64,000 nucleotides of DNA, taken from the NCBI GenBank assembly GCA_021464415.1, contig CM038468.1:64125220-64189219 (forward strand), in the 5' to 3' direction. The notes beneath the pieces were generated by a model. The model did no database searches. It worked only from the letters and a program-made list of their open reading frames with translations, and was not told the origin of the DNA. The position numbers and the translations under genes are program-made. This stretch comes from Lonicera japonica (lineage: Eukaryota; Streptophyta; Magnoliopsida; Dipsacales; Caprifoliaceae). Positions 10,590 to 22,556 of the stretch are shown in pieces; within the stretch, counting starts at the first letter, position 1, and each line of letters starts with the position of its first letter.

Positions 10590-12021
10590 AACAAAACTAC
10601 AGTATTGAGCGATGATTTAATTATTAATTTTATTTTTCCTGTACCAAAAAAAAATACAGTTCTTCTGGGGAGGCGAATCAATAGTCCATGAACATGCCTA
10701 GCGGGACCTTAACATTTAATTATCGGTCGATCCCACACACACCCCCATATGCATTTTGACCTCTCAGTCTCACTGGGGTGGGTAGTCAGTCAGTAATACT
10801 ACCTAGTAGACTGGCACACACACTTCGATAATGTCAAAAGCATAAATCAATTTGCGCAGTATTTTTTATTTAATTATATTTAATTTTTTATTTATTTGAT
10901 GATAAGTAAATAAATATATATTATTTATTTTATAAAATTCGAATATAAATTTAAAAATATCTTAATTAGCATATAAATATCGAGTATGTAAATTTATACT
11001 CTTTTGTTATCAAACAAATAATGTAAAAATTATTCACTTATTATTGAACGAATAAAAAATAAAATATAACTAAGTAATTTTTAAAATGTATATAGTGGCT
11101 GCCTAAATTAATAACTTCCCCTAAAATCAGATCAAATAAATTAAGGATCTCGGTCCCAAACCACAGACTTTTTCCACCCGTAAATTACCCGAGAGCATTC
11201 ACAGCTGGTATTATAACTATGATCCTACAAAAATATTTTATAATTGAAGAATGTAGAATAAAATATTATTTGCAATATAGGAAATAAAAAAATCAAATTC
11301 AACTAAATTTCACATCAAACGCTACATTGCAGCTTTCGGAAGCACCCAACCAACCTTTGTTTTTCTTTATTTTTCTTGCTCCTGGCCCCTCTCTCTACCC
11401 ACGCAGGCTAACACTGCCAAAGAAAAAAAAGTAAAAGAAAGAAAACCACTAGAATTTAAGCCCCGGAAAGGACTCGTGATTTCAAAAAAGTTTTAAAAAA
11501 AAACAACAAAGCAAACAAACCCCACCACCATCCTCATCATTTCAATTTAAAAAAAAAAAAAAAAAAAGTGCACAGAAATGCACATGTCCCCACTCTCCCG
11601 GATATGCTTTATCTAACTGATTGAAACATGCTCTTCCCAGTTACGCTTCTCTTTCAATATTTTCTTCATTAGCAGCGCCCATTAAACATGTAATTGCACT
11701 ACACAGATAAAAGATAATTAGAAGAAACTATACACAAAAACCAGTACCCACTCCCCAAATTTCACGTTCACACATGGCCAAAAACCCCTTTTGGATTGAC
11801 TACCAGACCCCTACTTTGAACATCAAGTAAAAAAACCACCGGAAAATGGGGCAACCAAACACCCTCGAAAGCCTTTTGGTTGGTTTCTGGGCAAACCCAA
11901 ACCAAGCAGGCCTTTTTTCAAGACAGCCGCAGGATCAAGCAAAAGCTCTGAACCAAGTCAACCCCAAAAGTATCCAAAATTCAAAAAACTATCGACAACC
12001 ATAAACGTCACTAAATAATCT
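10590..12021. other. Intergenic DNA including the CRN 3' UTR
   Basis: Apart from the foldback MITE, this contains a short A-run near 11551-11569 and CRN-proximal sequence (about 11600-12021) that is less AT-rich and presumably includes the CRN 3' UTR. No ORF, RNA gene or clear poly(A) signal could be assigned. Confidence 0.4.
10858..11083. mobile_element. AT-rich foldback MITE
   Basis: The left half (TATTTTTTATTTAATTATAT, then GATGATAAGTAAATAA) pairs imperfectly with the reverse complement of the right half (AAATTACTTAGTTATATTTT, then AATAATAAGTGAATAA). The two halves cover almost the whole 226 bp and could fold into one long hairpin. It lies downstream of CRN and has no coding potential. 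Confidence 0.5.
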
Positions 12022-14208
12022 TCAAAAACTGTGCAGCTGGGTGAGCATAGAAACAAGCTCGTCACTCGACGGGCGGTCTGCTGGTAAATCAGATAGGCAT
12101 ACGACCGCAATCCTCACTGCCATCAGCATCTCATCTTCCTCCAATTCTTCCCCAAGTATACTTTTATCTAGTGCTTCTCGAGCCTCCCCAGCTTCTTGAA
12201 GATGTTGAAGCCACCCTCCCAGGCTTCCCCCACTGGCTCCTTCCCCAAAGAAAGGATCCATTGGGTCTCTACCAGTTAACAGAACACCCAATATGACCCC
12301 GAAGCCGAACACATCACTCTTATCTGTATACCTACAAAAGATATTAAGTTTTAGGCATGGGGACAGTAGAGAAAGAGAAACAATATTCATTTCAATCCAG
12401 CAATAAATTCCTAATCCTGAATTTAGAACAAGGGACACAAACTATAGAATGAAGCCAAAGAAGCACAAAATGAATTACGAAGAAGCTACTGCTCCCTTCT
12501 AATATTCTATATCAGATTACCCAACAATTTTGACATAAACATTAATGGCTCGTTGGCAGGCAGGCTTAACTGGAGAACGAATCTCCCATCGAAGGTCCCA
12601 GGCATTATTGATACAATTGCAAGAATTCGAGCTGCCAAGCAAGGATATACATGTTTGACTGAAAGTGCAAAAACTTTGTGCCAAAATTTAATGCTAAAAG
12701 TTAGGTTCTTATCTACTCCACTCTTAGCACTCGGCATATGCAGGACCCACAATATGTTGCCATTCTTTATGCAATAATAATAATAAACCTAATATACGAT
12801 TGACAAAGAACCAAATTTGGGAATCGCAGTATTCTTATTTTGTTTGACTTTTCTATCTCCTCTTTATATAAACTGGGGTTTTGGATAGCAGATTTCTCAC
12901 AAATATCCCGGCATGCTCTCAATTATGTAAATTTGCATTGCCTAGGACCAAAGCTATAACATGACAACTTCACAAGGTAAATGATTTTTGGGACAAATAG
13001 CAGGACTTACCAATTACTACATCAAAATTTCTCTGTACTCCAACTTCGAATTATTAGATACAGAAGGCCTTTTCTTGATACAAAATCAGTCCAAATTAGA
13101 AATCAAAATTAGGACCAAGCTATTTGTGCCAATGGCTAATCCTTATAGACCCTCTAATTTTCTCTAGCAAAATTCATTGAATAAACAAATGGAAATCTAA
13201 AGTTTGAATAAAAATTTATTTTGAGTACCTGCAATTCTGGAAACATTCAGGTGCATTATACCCTGCTGCTGCTGCCCCTCTATCGAAATTGGGAATCAGC
13301 TTAGCCAACCCACAATCTGCCAGCCTTGGTTCAAACTCCGCGTCCAACATCACATTGGAAGGCTTCAAGTTGTAGTGCAAGATCCTTGGGACACAGGTAA
13401 AGTGAAGATACTGAAGCCCCTTAACAATTCCAACAGCAATCCGGAGCCGCATATCCCAGCTAAGTTGTAGTTGGTTTTCCCTCACTCTGTTCATCGTGTC
13501 TTGAAGACTACCAGTAGGCACATAATCATAAACCAAAGAGAAGCGATCAGATTCGCGAACATAAGCTCGCAAGCTCATTAAATTCCGATGCCTTAAACTA
13601 GCAAGTATTTCTAGATCCTGGTGTATCAGTCTCTTGAGGGAGGACTTGCGCTGAGCCTCGTTCTCAGGAGAACCGTTCTCAAAGGGCTCCAGCCTCTTAA
13701 CCGCAATGATTAACCCATTATCAAGAACAGTTCTGTAGTAGCTGCCAGTAGGGCTTGATCCTAGCAACTGGTTTTCATTGGTAAGAGCTGCTTGTAGAGT
13801 TTTTGGAGCGATTTTTGGGGAAAAGACAACTGGGCCTTTGAGAATTGGGGTCCTGTTGATGAAGTGAAGGAAGCATCGAACGAGGCAACCAAAAAGAAGA
13901 GCAAGAATCAATCCAGCAGTAACTCCAAACAAAATGCTGAGCATAATCTTTTGAAGCCTATCCTTGAGTTGGAGTTGTTTAGGTGCAGGAGTAGAATAAG
14001 GGGAGGGAGGAGGAGGAAGTTCAGAGGAGGAGGAGGAGATATGATGAGTGATAATCCTTTCTTGGGAATGCACACAAGTGTTGAGTAAGCAGAAGCAACT
14101 GAACAAGAATAGAAATTTCAAGGCTCTTGTAGTACTTGCAGTCTGGGATACTACACGGGGCAATTTCTCCATATAAAGCAGCAGCAAATCACAAAGCTCG
14201 ATATACAT
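12022..14208 (-). CDS. CRN: CORYNE, membrane receptor-like pseudokinase
   Basis: CRN partners with CLAVATA2 at the plasma membrane to transmit CLV3/CLE peptide signals limiting shoot and root meristem size. There are two exons, 14208-13229 and 12331-12022, with a GT-AG intron of 897 bp. The product is 429 aa, or 417 from the second Met (14172), which starts nearer the hydrophobic signal region; both starts are plausible. Order: signal-like segment (residues 30-45), short Pro/Ser-rich ectodomain without LRRs, TM helix (about 88-112), then a kinase-like domain. The ATP lysine is kept (IAVKR, K171), but HRD reads HYN (278-280) and DFG reads DCG (298-300), the known CRN pseudokinase pattern. The C-terminus LVSMLTQLHSF is typical. 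Arabidopsis CRN is about 400 aa, so this copy appears full length. Confidence 0.95.
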
Positions 14209-14693
14209 AGCAGGAACTTATAATTAGGGGAAAAAAAATGAGTAGAAGAAGAATCAGCTAAAAGATCAGAGTAAATCCCATTTGTATCTACTCTACATGA
14301 TGATGTTCAAGTCATGGGGGGGCTTTAACTTCACAGTTGGCAATCGGACTCGGACCAAGTTACGTTAAAAATAAAATTTTGAGTTTGCACAACACCGCTG
14401 TTTGGGAAACTCTTAGGATAATTAATATGCTGAGCTAACCATTCCCCCACCAAAAAAATGCCTTGTTATCCCGCCGCACACTCGCACCCAAAAGGGGAAG
14501 AAATATTAGCAGTTGAAAGAAGGAAGGAAATTTCGTAGAAAAGAGCAAAAAGATATTATAACTAGTCAGAAAATTCGTCGTGCCAAAGGAAAATGGAATC
14601 GTTTCATCACAGAATCTTGCAGTTGCAGGCGAATCGAACCAGAAGTGGAAAAGCAGAAAGAAAATAAATTAGGGGAATGGGGTAAGACCAAAA

Positions 14694-14728
<35 letters not shown>

Positions 14729-15310
14729 CTTATTTAAGGAATCGAATTCCTTATCCCATTTGTATGCTTCAGAGAGAGAGAGATTGATTTAGCAGATTCT
14801 GTGAAAACAAGGGCCGAATTCGTCTACTAATTTGTATATTTTCCTTCTTCGCAGAGAGTAGTAGTAGAAGAAGCATATATATTATATAATATATTAGAAA
14901 ATTATATAATATATTATATAATATATTATATAATATATTAGATATGTAAAGCAAATTAAAAAAAAAACCCTAACTGTTACTGTTTGTTCCTTCAAATGCT
15001 GTTTAAACTATCAGGCAGTCGCACAATACTTGTTTCTCTCTCAAATTATTTCTATTTCTCTCCTGTTGTATGAGTTCAGTCGCACGTCTCACTCTACGAA
15101 TGAATGAGAGAGAGAGAGAGAGAATTTGGGTTCCCGCCCGCCCTCTCCTCTCCTCTCTTGTATAGAGAGCGAGAGATAGAGAGAGAGAGAGAGAGTGGGG
15201 CAGCTGACACGTCGACTGGGCAGGAGGATTGCCAACCCTCTCTCGAGGTGAGGCCGAAAGTGAAAAACATCCAACGAAAGGAAAGAACATCTTGCCCGTT
15301 TAGTTGAGCC
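14209..15310 (-). promoter_or_regulatory. CRN 5' region with pyrimidine and AT repeats
   Basis: Upstream of CRN on its strand are simple repeats: (TG)n(AG)n at 14694-14728, an AT palindromic tract at 14874-14942, and GA runs at 15105-15123 and 15163-15195. On the CRN strand the GA runs read as CT tracts, common in plant 5' UTRs and core promoters. No transcription start or convincing TATA box could be fixed. The open frames over the GA runs (15003-15307, both strands) are repeat artefacts. Confidence 0.45.
14874..14942. repeat. AT palindromic microsatellite
   Basis: ATTATATAATATATT-type units repeat across 69 bp and are self-complementary, so the stretch could extrude as a cruciform. It lies about 670 bp upstream of the CRN start codon. 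Confidence 0.8.
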
Positions 15311-15420
15311 GGGGCCGGAGTTGGGCTCCCGTTTGATTTGGAAGTTTTTTTTTTTTTTTATCTCCCATGGATTTATTTTCTATTTTTCTCCCAACCTTAG
15401 ACATTATTTATTTTTGTCTT

Positions 15421-15522
15421 TATAATCTATTAAACACTTTCACTCAATTCTTTCTATAATCTATTAAACACTTTCACTCAATTCTCTCTATAATCTATTA
15501 AACTCTTTCACTCAATTCTCTC
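15421..15522. repeat. 34-bp tandem repeat, 3 copies
   Basis: TATAATCTATTAAACACTTT followed by CACTCAATTCT begins at 15421, 15455 and 15489. The third copy has one clear substitution (AAACTC for AAACAC). It is non-coding. Confidence 0.85.
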
Positions 15523-17330
15523 TATCTAAAATCTCTTCTTTTCCCAAATCTTATGCATTATTGTTTTTTTCGTCTCTATAATATATTTAAATCTATCTAA
15601 TTCATTCATTCTATCTAAAACCTTTTTTTCGATTTAGATACTACTATTTTTAAAGTTTTAATTATCCAATTAATTATATTTTTTCAAAACTGTAGAAATG
15701 TCGTCCCCTTTATTTATTTATTTTCTTCCATCTTATGAATTTTTTTTAAGATAATATGAAAACTGAATAGAAAGGACAAAAAAACCAATCTATTAAGATT
15801 TTAGACTCAATCCGAACCGTTTGAGACGGATTTATAATTTACTTATTACTTTAAAGTTGTAATCAAAAGTCTTTTATTATTTATCTTTTGATTTTTTATT
15901 ATAATTAATTTTTGTGCACGTGTGTTGCACGTGGTTATAGTATTTAACAAATGTCATTAAGTCCGTTAATGAATACGTATATACTAAGAATTGAATAATT
16001 AGTATAAAATAAAAATAATAACATATAAACAAAACATATTATCAAGTGTAAAATTCAATTAATAATTGTAAGAAAATCATAAAAAAATATTTTTAGTAAA
16101 TAGGTGGCCACAAAATAATGAGAATAGAAATCATGAGGACAACAATGAGAATGAAGAGAGTTATGATAATCATAATAATGTATGAATGGAGCCGTATGAA
16201 TTTTTATAATGTATTTTGTTAATTGTCTTTATATTTATGATAATGTTACTTTAAACTTGTAATTAATTTATTTTATTGTTTGTCTTTTGATTTTTTATTT
16301 TTTGATTAACTTATTAAAATCTACATAAATTCAAAAGAATTCATGCATTAAATTTTTTCAGATTCTATAAGAATTTAAAACAATCCATGGACTTAATAAA
16401 ATCCACGGATTTTAAAAAGTTAATTAGAATCTTTTAAAATCTGAATTAAATACATCCCCCTTAAGGTCGAGTGTTTTTGCACTTTACTCCATAAAATTCA
16501 TTTTGAATTATGTCTATCTTTAAAGTTTGTTCTAAAATCACTTTAATCTAAAACTAAAAATGCAGTTAAGTTTTTGGATAAAAAATATCACGTGTCACTT
16601 TATTCTTATAGCCACATCAACTGCACATGTTATTTTTATTCAAGAAATAAACGATACGTTAAATTTTAAAGTAAAATAAAATGAGAGCAAACTTTAATAA
16701 TATGTATGATATATAAAATAAATTTCATTGATGAATGTATAAAAATTGTCGATTTGGATTAGAAACCACCCCAACTCCTCAAATATGCCGCAGTACCTGC
16801 TTATTATTATTAATCCTCTTTCAATATATTTTTTTAATGAAATAATTGAATTTCAGTCATCTTATGTTTAACACTCTTGAAATTTATGCAAGTTACACTT
16901 TTAAACATAAAAGTGTAAAAACAAAAAAAATCACGAGTCTCACTTTTGTTTAAAATTAAATGTGTCTGTCACCCTTTCCCCTCCCTTTCTTCGCGCTGGA
17001 CAGTAGACACAGAGCAATAGCCTGGGAGAAAGAGAAAGATGCTTTCCCTTTCTTTGCTCCAACATACTTTTTGAAGAACCCAGAAGATTGAAGAGAAATT
17101 GGGTGTAAACTGGATACATGGAAAAAATAAAATAAATGTATATATATATAGACACAAGGGTGAAATGGAATCAAGGTGGAGAGAAATCTAAAATAAAAAA
17201 TAAAATTGAAAACATAAAGATGAAAGTAAAAAGTGCCCCTCACATGAGGATATATATATATATTTTTCTTTATATACTCTTCCTGTAGATATATTTTCTT
17301 ACATCTTCCCTTCAAAAAAAGGAAAAAAAA
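15523..17330. other. AT-rich intergenic DNA
   Basis: There is no gene here. Two related AT-rich blocks occur near 15840-15910 and 16240-16310, sharing TTTTGATTTTTTATT. A segment at 16864-16960 matches in reverse a segment at 43330-43450, indicating a dispersed repeat. Minus-strand frames at 16940-17315 are low-complexity Ile/Tyr/Phe runs and are not supported as genes. Confidence 0.4.
16310..16465. mobile_element. Possible hAT-type MITE end
   Basis: The stretch contains AATTCATGCATT, CAATCCATGGACTT and AATCCACGGATTTT and ends CTGAATTAAATACATCCCCC. Read in reverse, this begins GGGGGATGTATTTAATTCAG, resembling ends of common plant hAT-like MITEs. The other end was not found, so this is a fragment at best. 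Confidence 0.3.
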
Positions 17331-17541
17331 GTGCTAATAGAATACGTTTTCATCTCCAAGTGCCCTTGATAGGTGATTTCTTGTTGTTTCCACGGACCCT
17401 TGAAATTATAACTTCCATCCGGATACACATGATGAAAAGAATAAAGTTGCTTCTTCTTAGAATCCCAATCAAAATACTTCCTTCTAGTAGGTGATTCATC
17501 ACAGTATTGTCGGCCATGGGTAGTCCAAATTTCAGACTCGA
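17331..17541 (-). pseudogene. Coding-like fragment of an unrecognised plant gene
   Basis: The minus strand reads about 65 codons without a stop, with normal protein-like composition: it starts SIESEIWTTHGRQYCDESPT and includes DWDSKKKQLYSFHHVYPDGS and NFKGPWKQQEITYQ. Two in-frame stops sit directly upstream. A second open stretch at about 17700-17562, in another frame, reads INLPPLAGQMIDTICVQQSL and ends in a stop. Together they look like two exons or blocks of one gene broken by a frameshift. I do not recognise the family. Confidence 0.4.
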
Positions 17542-17889
17542 TCGACCATTATTAGCGACTACTTATTTGTTTTCAAACCCTGTAACGATTGTTGCACACA
17601 AATTGTATCAATCATTTGTCCAGCTAAAGGAGGGAGATTAATTTCAGTGGATTTGTTCTTGTCAGCAATTCGGTTAATTAAATTTGAATCATTGTTTGAT
17701 GGTTTAGAAAAGTTTTTATGTTCTTAAGGATGAGTAAGAAATAATTATTTAATTTTGTGTGGTCTAATTGGCTTATTTAATATTTAGTAATTTATCAAAA
17801 AAATAAATAATGAGAAATGGTCAACTCTTATTTCTCCTTGAGAGCAAGTGGGAACTTACCTACTACTAGGCTATCTCTTGTCCTTCCTA

Positions 17890-18114
17890 ACGGCTTAAGT
17901 TTTCCTTTAAAGAAACACTGATCTCTCCATTACTTTACCTTGATGTTGCTATGGATTGAGGTTAGAAAATCTCATCATTAATTGTAATTTGCAAAATCAT
18001 GTTAGTTAAAGATCCATACGATAATTTGTATACATGCATGAATGTTAATTCAAAATTATCTTTATATATGAAGATCTACCCAACATAAATTTACACGTGG
18101 TATCATAACAAGGT
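17890..18114 (+). mobile_element. Ty1/copia LTR 3' part plus primer-binding site remnant
   Basis: AATTGTAATTTGCAAAATCATGTTA, then TTTGTATACATGCATGAATG and AAGATCTACCCAACA, matches the end of the copia LTR at 42370-42519 in the same order. The LTR end falls near 18085. TGGTATCATAAC at 18098-18109 resembles the initiator-Met tRNA primer site with two changes. The rest of this element is not recognisable in the AT-rich DNA downstream. Confidence 0.5.
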
Positions 18115-19446
18115 TTGGGGCTTTCATAATTTTCTATTTTACAATTATTGAAGAACATTTTTATTTATTGTGAATACCTAAATCATCCTATTTTTCTTTT
18201 TCTTTATATAAATATCATAACAGTAAAATTATTTAAATATCTATATACTATATAGTATTATGGAGAAAAAAGTAATATTAATTATTTATTAATTATCTTT
18301 CTTACGTTCTTAATAGTAGTAACATTAACTAATCATTAATTACTTTTCATATAATCTTCATGCATAGTAAAATAATAATTATAATATTTTTTTAATTTAT
18401 TATTTAATATTATGGAAGAAGTATCATCATTTAACTTACTATTTTTTGATATATTATTTTTTTAGAATCTCTTAAAATTAATAGTCTTATTTTCAATTTG
18501 TATAGCAAATTAGTTGTATTCTCAACCATTAATTAGATTGAAATTAATGTCTTATTGAAAACAACAAAATAAAATTACGTTGCAAAATTAATTTGAAACG
18601 AGGCAATATATATTCTATCCTCTGTAAGCAACCTATTTAAACCAATAATTTGGCAAAGTGACAAGACAAATGCTGCTAAAGTTGCAAGTTTTATTTATTA
18701 ATATAGATAGAAAACTTATATAATAGTAATGTTCATAGGAATTAAGAATCCAAGTAAAAGAAATAGATTTGTATGATGGTATTCAATTTGCTATGTATGA
18801 TATAATCATTTGTTTTATGTTGAAGTAACACTTTTAAATATTACTCACTAACCCATTATAACTCAAATCTTTAGTATAATTTATTTTTTAAAATTGTGTT
18901 TTTGATTTATTAATCACTTTTGAATTTTTGCTTATTGAATAAGTTTGCTCATATTTATTTTCATATTAAAATTATAGGATAATAATAGTCATGTAGGAAT
19001 GTAATTTTATTTTATTTTTGTATATTCAAATATGATAGTAATATGCGTTTGTATATATAATTATTTTTATTAAATTATATAATCAATGTATGTACGTATG
19101 TTTATATATTTACAAGTCGTGTTAAATTATACACACATTGTTAAAAAAAAAGTTTTTTAAATGGCCATGCATCACATGGGTTGTTAACTAGTTATGAATT
19201 TATGATGACTTGACCATGAATTGTGATGTGAGATTATGTGCCCATTAATGCTTATGGTATCTTATGTCCAAATAACAATGGAATCATTGTTAATAAAGCA
19301 TTTTCTTATTTTATTTAAATGATAAATCATGATAATTGGGCATTACTCTCGATAAATAGTGTCATGTGTTGATACTATTTCTTACTCTTTATAATGGAAT
19401 TAGGTTTCATGTACTACATTTAAATCGTACAATTGCAGTAACTTCA
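18115..19446. other. AT-rich intergenic DNA
   Basis: No gene is visible. The sequence may include decayed interior of the copia element whose LTR end lies just upstream, but no retroviral motif can be read. Confidence 0.4.
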
Positions 19447-21680
19447 TGTAACACCCCGCCTTAATCTACAGGATAATACATGTAATTAAGATCTAGAGTG
19501 TTACTAACCCATCTTAGTAAGACTAAGATAGGTATATAATGAAAGGAAACAAACAAGCAATAACATGCATATCAAGAGTTCTAAGCAGGGGTATATAAAC
19601 ATATCATAACATTCAAGAATGCATCACATATGTATACCAAACCATATGAATTCTCAAAGTATATAACTCCTCGGGCTAGTTGTGGCTTCCCAGAAAACAC
19701 ATATACACCAAGAATGAATTGTATCAGAGCTTCTAATTCGTCCCTGATCCCGTCGCTTCTTTGTTCTCATGAAACTCGTGAGTACCTATACGGATTTAAA
19801 AAAAACAGGGGTGAGCCATTTGGTCAGTAGGGGGGTGAAGGACATATGTTTAAAAATTGGTTTATGAACATATCTTTCAAACCACGTATAATTCGATAAT
19901 ATCAACAAGAACTATGTTCATCAATTGATTATGCATGAACGTGCTAATGCAGTTTACCTCCCGTGTCAACCGATTACCATGCAATAGAGAGCCTGAGCTG
20001 TGACTATCATCCAATGCCACCCAGTTGTTGAATCATCAAGTTGATACTGTGGGATCAATTGTCCCGATCCCATTTGAACATAGATAGCAACAGTTCTGGG
20101 ATCAATCGTCCTGATCCCATATAAACATCGATAACAACAAAACCATAGTGCCTTGCCAATTTGTCTAGGTTCCCGGCTCCACACCGGTGGCTTATAGGCG
20201 GCCAAACATTTCTCCCCCAGGAGTTTAGGTCTTTTCAACCCAAGGGCACCGGGCCCTGCCTATGTTTTCCATCCCGACAAACACTATTCAATCGATACAA
20301 GATATCCATTTTCGAGGAATATAAGCTCCCCGAACCAATACAAGAAGATACAAGCCTTTCACAAGATAGCCAATTAAATCACAAGCCACAATTGCGTTCA
20401 AGAACTTGCCGTAAAATCTCCGGGCCTCCGGTTGATACACTATGGATGTAGATTATGCAAAGCATGCCATTTACTAAACATATGGGACAATTTATGCCAT
20501 ACACAATCAGCCAAATCCCACTTTATATCCTTTGGTGTGAATAATCCACCAACAATTTACTATTAACAACAAATATTATTCACACAACCAATAGATATCT
20601 CATATAGTTCGAATAACACTTTAAAGCAAGTGTGGATGGCATATTTTGTCTCAAATCATAACTTTATAGCTTCATCAATTATACAAATATCAAAATTTCA
20701 CTTATTTTTCAATACACAAGCAAACACAAGTCAAAATTGATCAATATTGAAGAATAAAATCAAATCATTATGTTTTAAAAGCAAGAAAACCCCTACCTCA
20801 ACTTAGCAACGAGAAAGAAAAAGAAAATATGAATATTCAAGCCTTATCCGAAGAAATTGCAGCGAGAAATATGATGAATAACGACTAAGAGGATGATTTG
20901 GAGGATTTGGAGCTTTTATTTTAGATTGATGTTGAAAAATGAGTAAGAATCCTTCAAAGAACCACCTCTATCTCTCTTTAAAGCCCTCAAGTTGATAGGA
21001 GTGAGTTTTGGGTCGAGTTTTGTGAGTTAAGGTGATAAATGGAAAGAAAATGGGGTTAAAACTCTAGAAAATTTGACACATAGGGGTCTGGGATCGATCC
21101 TGGGATTCTGGGATCGATCCCAGAAACAGTACAGAGGTCTGGGACCGATCCTAGGTTTCTAGGATCGATCCCAGAAACATTATGTCCAAGCTTTAATTTT
21201 GGTTGCACTAACCACTGTTGGTAATTTGGCCATAACTCCTTACTCGAAACTCGAACTGGGGTGATCTTTATGTCCACGGAAAGGTAATTCAAAGATCTAA
21301 AACTTCCTAAGAGAACGTTTCCCCAAATTATGAATATATTATCTCCAAAAATTCTCCAAAGCATTACCGAATGACCAGAATTTAGCGATGGTCCTACTTT
21401 GCGCCCTGCTTTGACCCAAAATGAGTGCGAATTAGATTTCGGTCAAAATACGAAAGTTATAAAATGGTATAAAAACTAGACACACACTTGAACGGAATAT
21501 TAATCAAACAAGAAACGAAGAAATTATGATAGCTCAAAGTTAGCCAGAATCAACGAATCGCAAAGAACCAAAACTTCCTATTTACCAACCAAAATTGATT
21601 CGAACCACCTGAATCACCAAATGATCATTCACATGTGTATAAAGGTATTAATACAACATAATTAAATATAGGATGTTACA
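19447..21680 (-). mobile_element. Solo LTR of a Tekay/Del-like gypsy element
   Basis: The segment is 2234 bp, starting TGTAACACC and ending GATGTTACA on the plus strand. It is flanked by a perfect 5-bp target duplication, CTTCA at 19442-19446 and CTTCA at 21681-21685. Read in reverse it resembles the LTRs of the element at 26560-35092. Shared blocks include TTACTAACCCA, the segment with CCCAAGGGCACCGGGCCC, and the end GGCGGGGTGTTACA. No internal region remains, which is the product of LTR-LTR recombination. Confidence 0.85.
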
Positions 21681-21696
21681 CTTCACTTGTTGCTTT

Positions 21697-22556
21697 TGAT
21701 GGTGTAAATTAGTAACTTCATTCACCCCGCCAACCACGAGCTGATGCGTGGCAGTCCACGTCAGTGATTAGAACTATCCCAATTATAGGAGCTTGAAGGA
21801 GAATTAGTCGAGTATTACAGGGAAGTTGGAGTTTTTTACAAACTGGTACCAAATCCAAGAACCGATGTCACACAACAAATAATGGAGCTCGAAGGTCAGA
21901 GCTCTTTCAACGAACTCGGGAGCTCTCCCTCGCCCAACCACTATGCCAGAGTGGTTGACAGAGGCATAGGCGACTGCTGCCAACTTCGCCAGATGCCACA
22001 GAACTCCCCTCACTTTTATTAAATACATACCAACTGCATTTAATGCACCAGAATTCATGGAGAAGTAAGGTCAGAGTTGGTGATGATCAAGGGATGGCTT
22101 CAGACCTGCTCGAAGAGCTCCCCACACTTTTTCTCTCAGTTATATATATAGAAGTAACATTTACTTCTCTCAACAACTTCTAAACAACCAAGAACAACAC
22201 TGAAAGAACAGCAAAAAGAGTGAGTAACTAAGAGATATAGAGATACTGGGCACGCAACAGAGCTCATGATATAGAGACGTTAGAATTTGTGTAGCCCAAA
22301 AAGCATACTCTCATTGTAATATTGCGTGGATAGAGTAGTTAGATAGATTTTTGTGAATTTGTAATAGACACTTAGTTATATCAATAACAAGGCAAAATCG
22401 AGCTCCCAACTCTATTCCACAGAGGATGATTAACCCGTATCTTTATACGAGGCCAACCTCCTCTATATGTCTTTGAATCTTTTAACTTATTGTGGTTATT
22501 GTTCCAATCATTTGACTGTATGGTCCAAACTACCCTTCTAGTTTTTAACACAAACA
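21697..22556 (+). mobile_element. Solo LTR of the Tat-type family
   Basis: The segment is 860 bp, from TGATGGTGTAAATTA to TTTTTAACACAAACA. It is flanked by a perfect 5-bp duplication, GCTTT at 21692-21696 and 22557-22561. It matches the LTRs at 7687-8609 (reverse) and 37953-38821. A TATA-like TTATATATATA at 22140-22150 lies just before the conserved transcribed segment. The element starts only 16 bp after the neighbouring gypsy solo LTR ends. Confidence 0.88.

Noticed and set aside
9112..10598. A 9-bp target duplication around the gene-capture element
   Set aside because: The bases outside either candidate end do not match, so the Mutator assignment stays an inference.
12507..12777. Open frames inside the CRN intron
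   Set aside because: They lie between well-defined splice sites and show no domain.
15003..15307. Overlapping open frames on both strands
   Set aside because: They arise from GA/CT microsatellites upstream of CRN, with poly(Ser-Leu) or poly(Arg-Glu) content and no domain.
16940..17315. Minus-strand frames of 62-119 codons
   Set aside because: Low-complexity Ile/Tyr/Phe runs from AT repeats, overlapping each other in different frames, with no domain.
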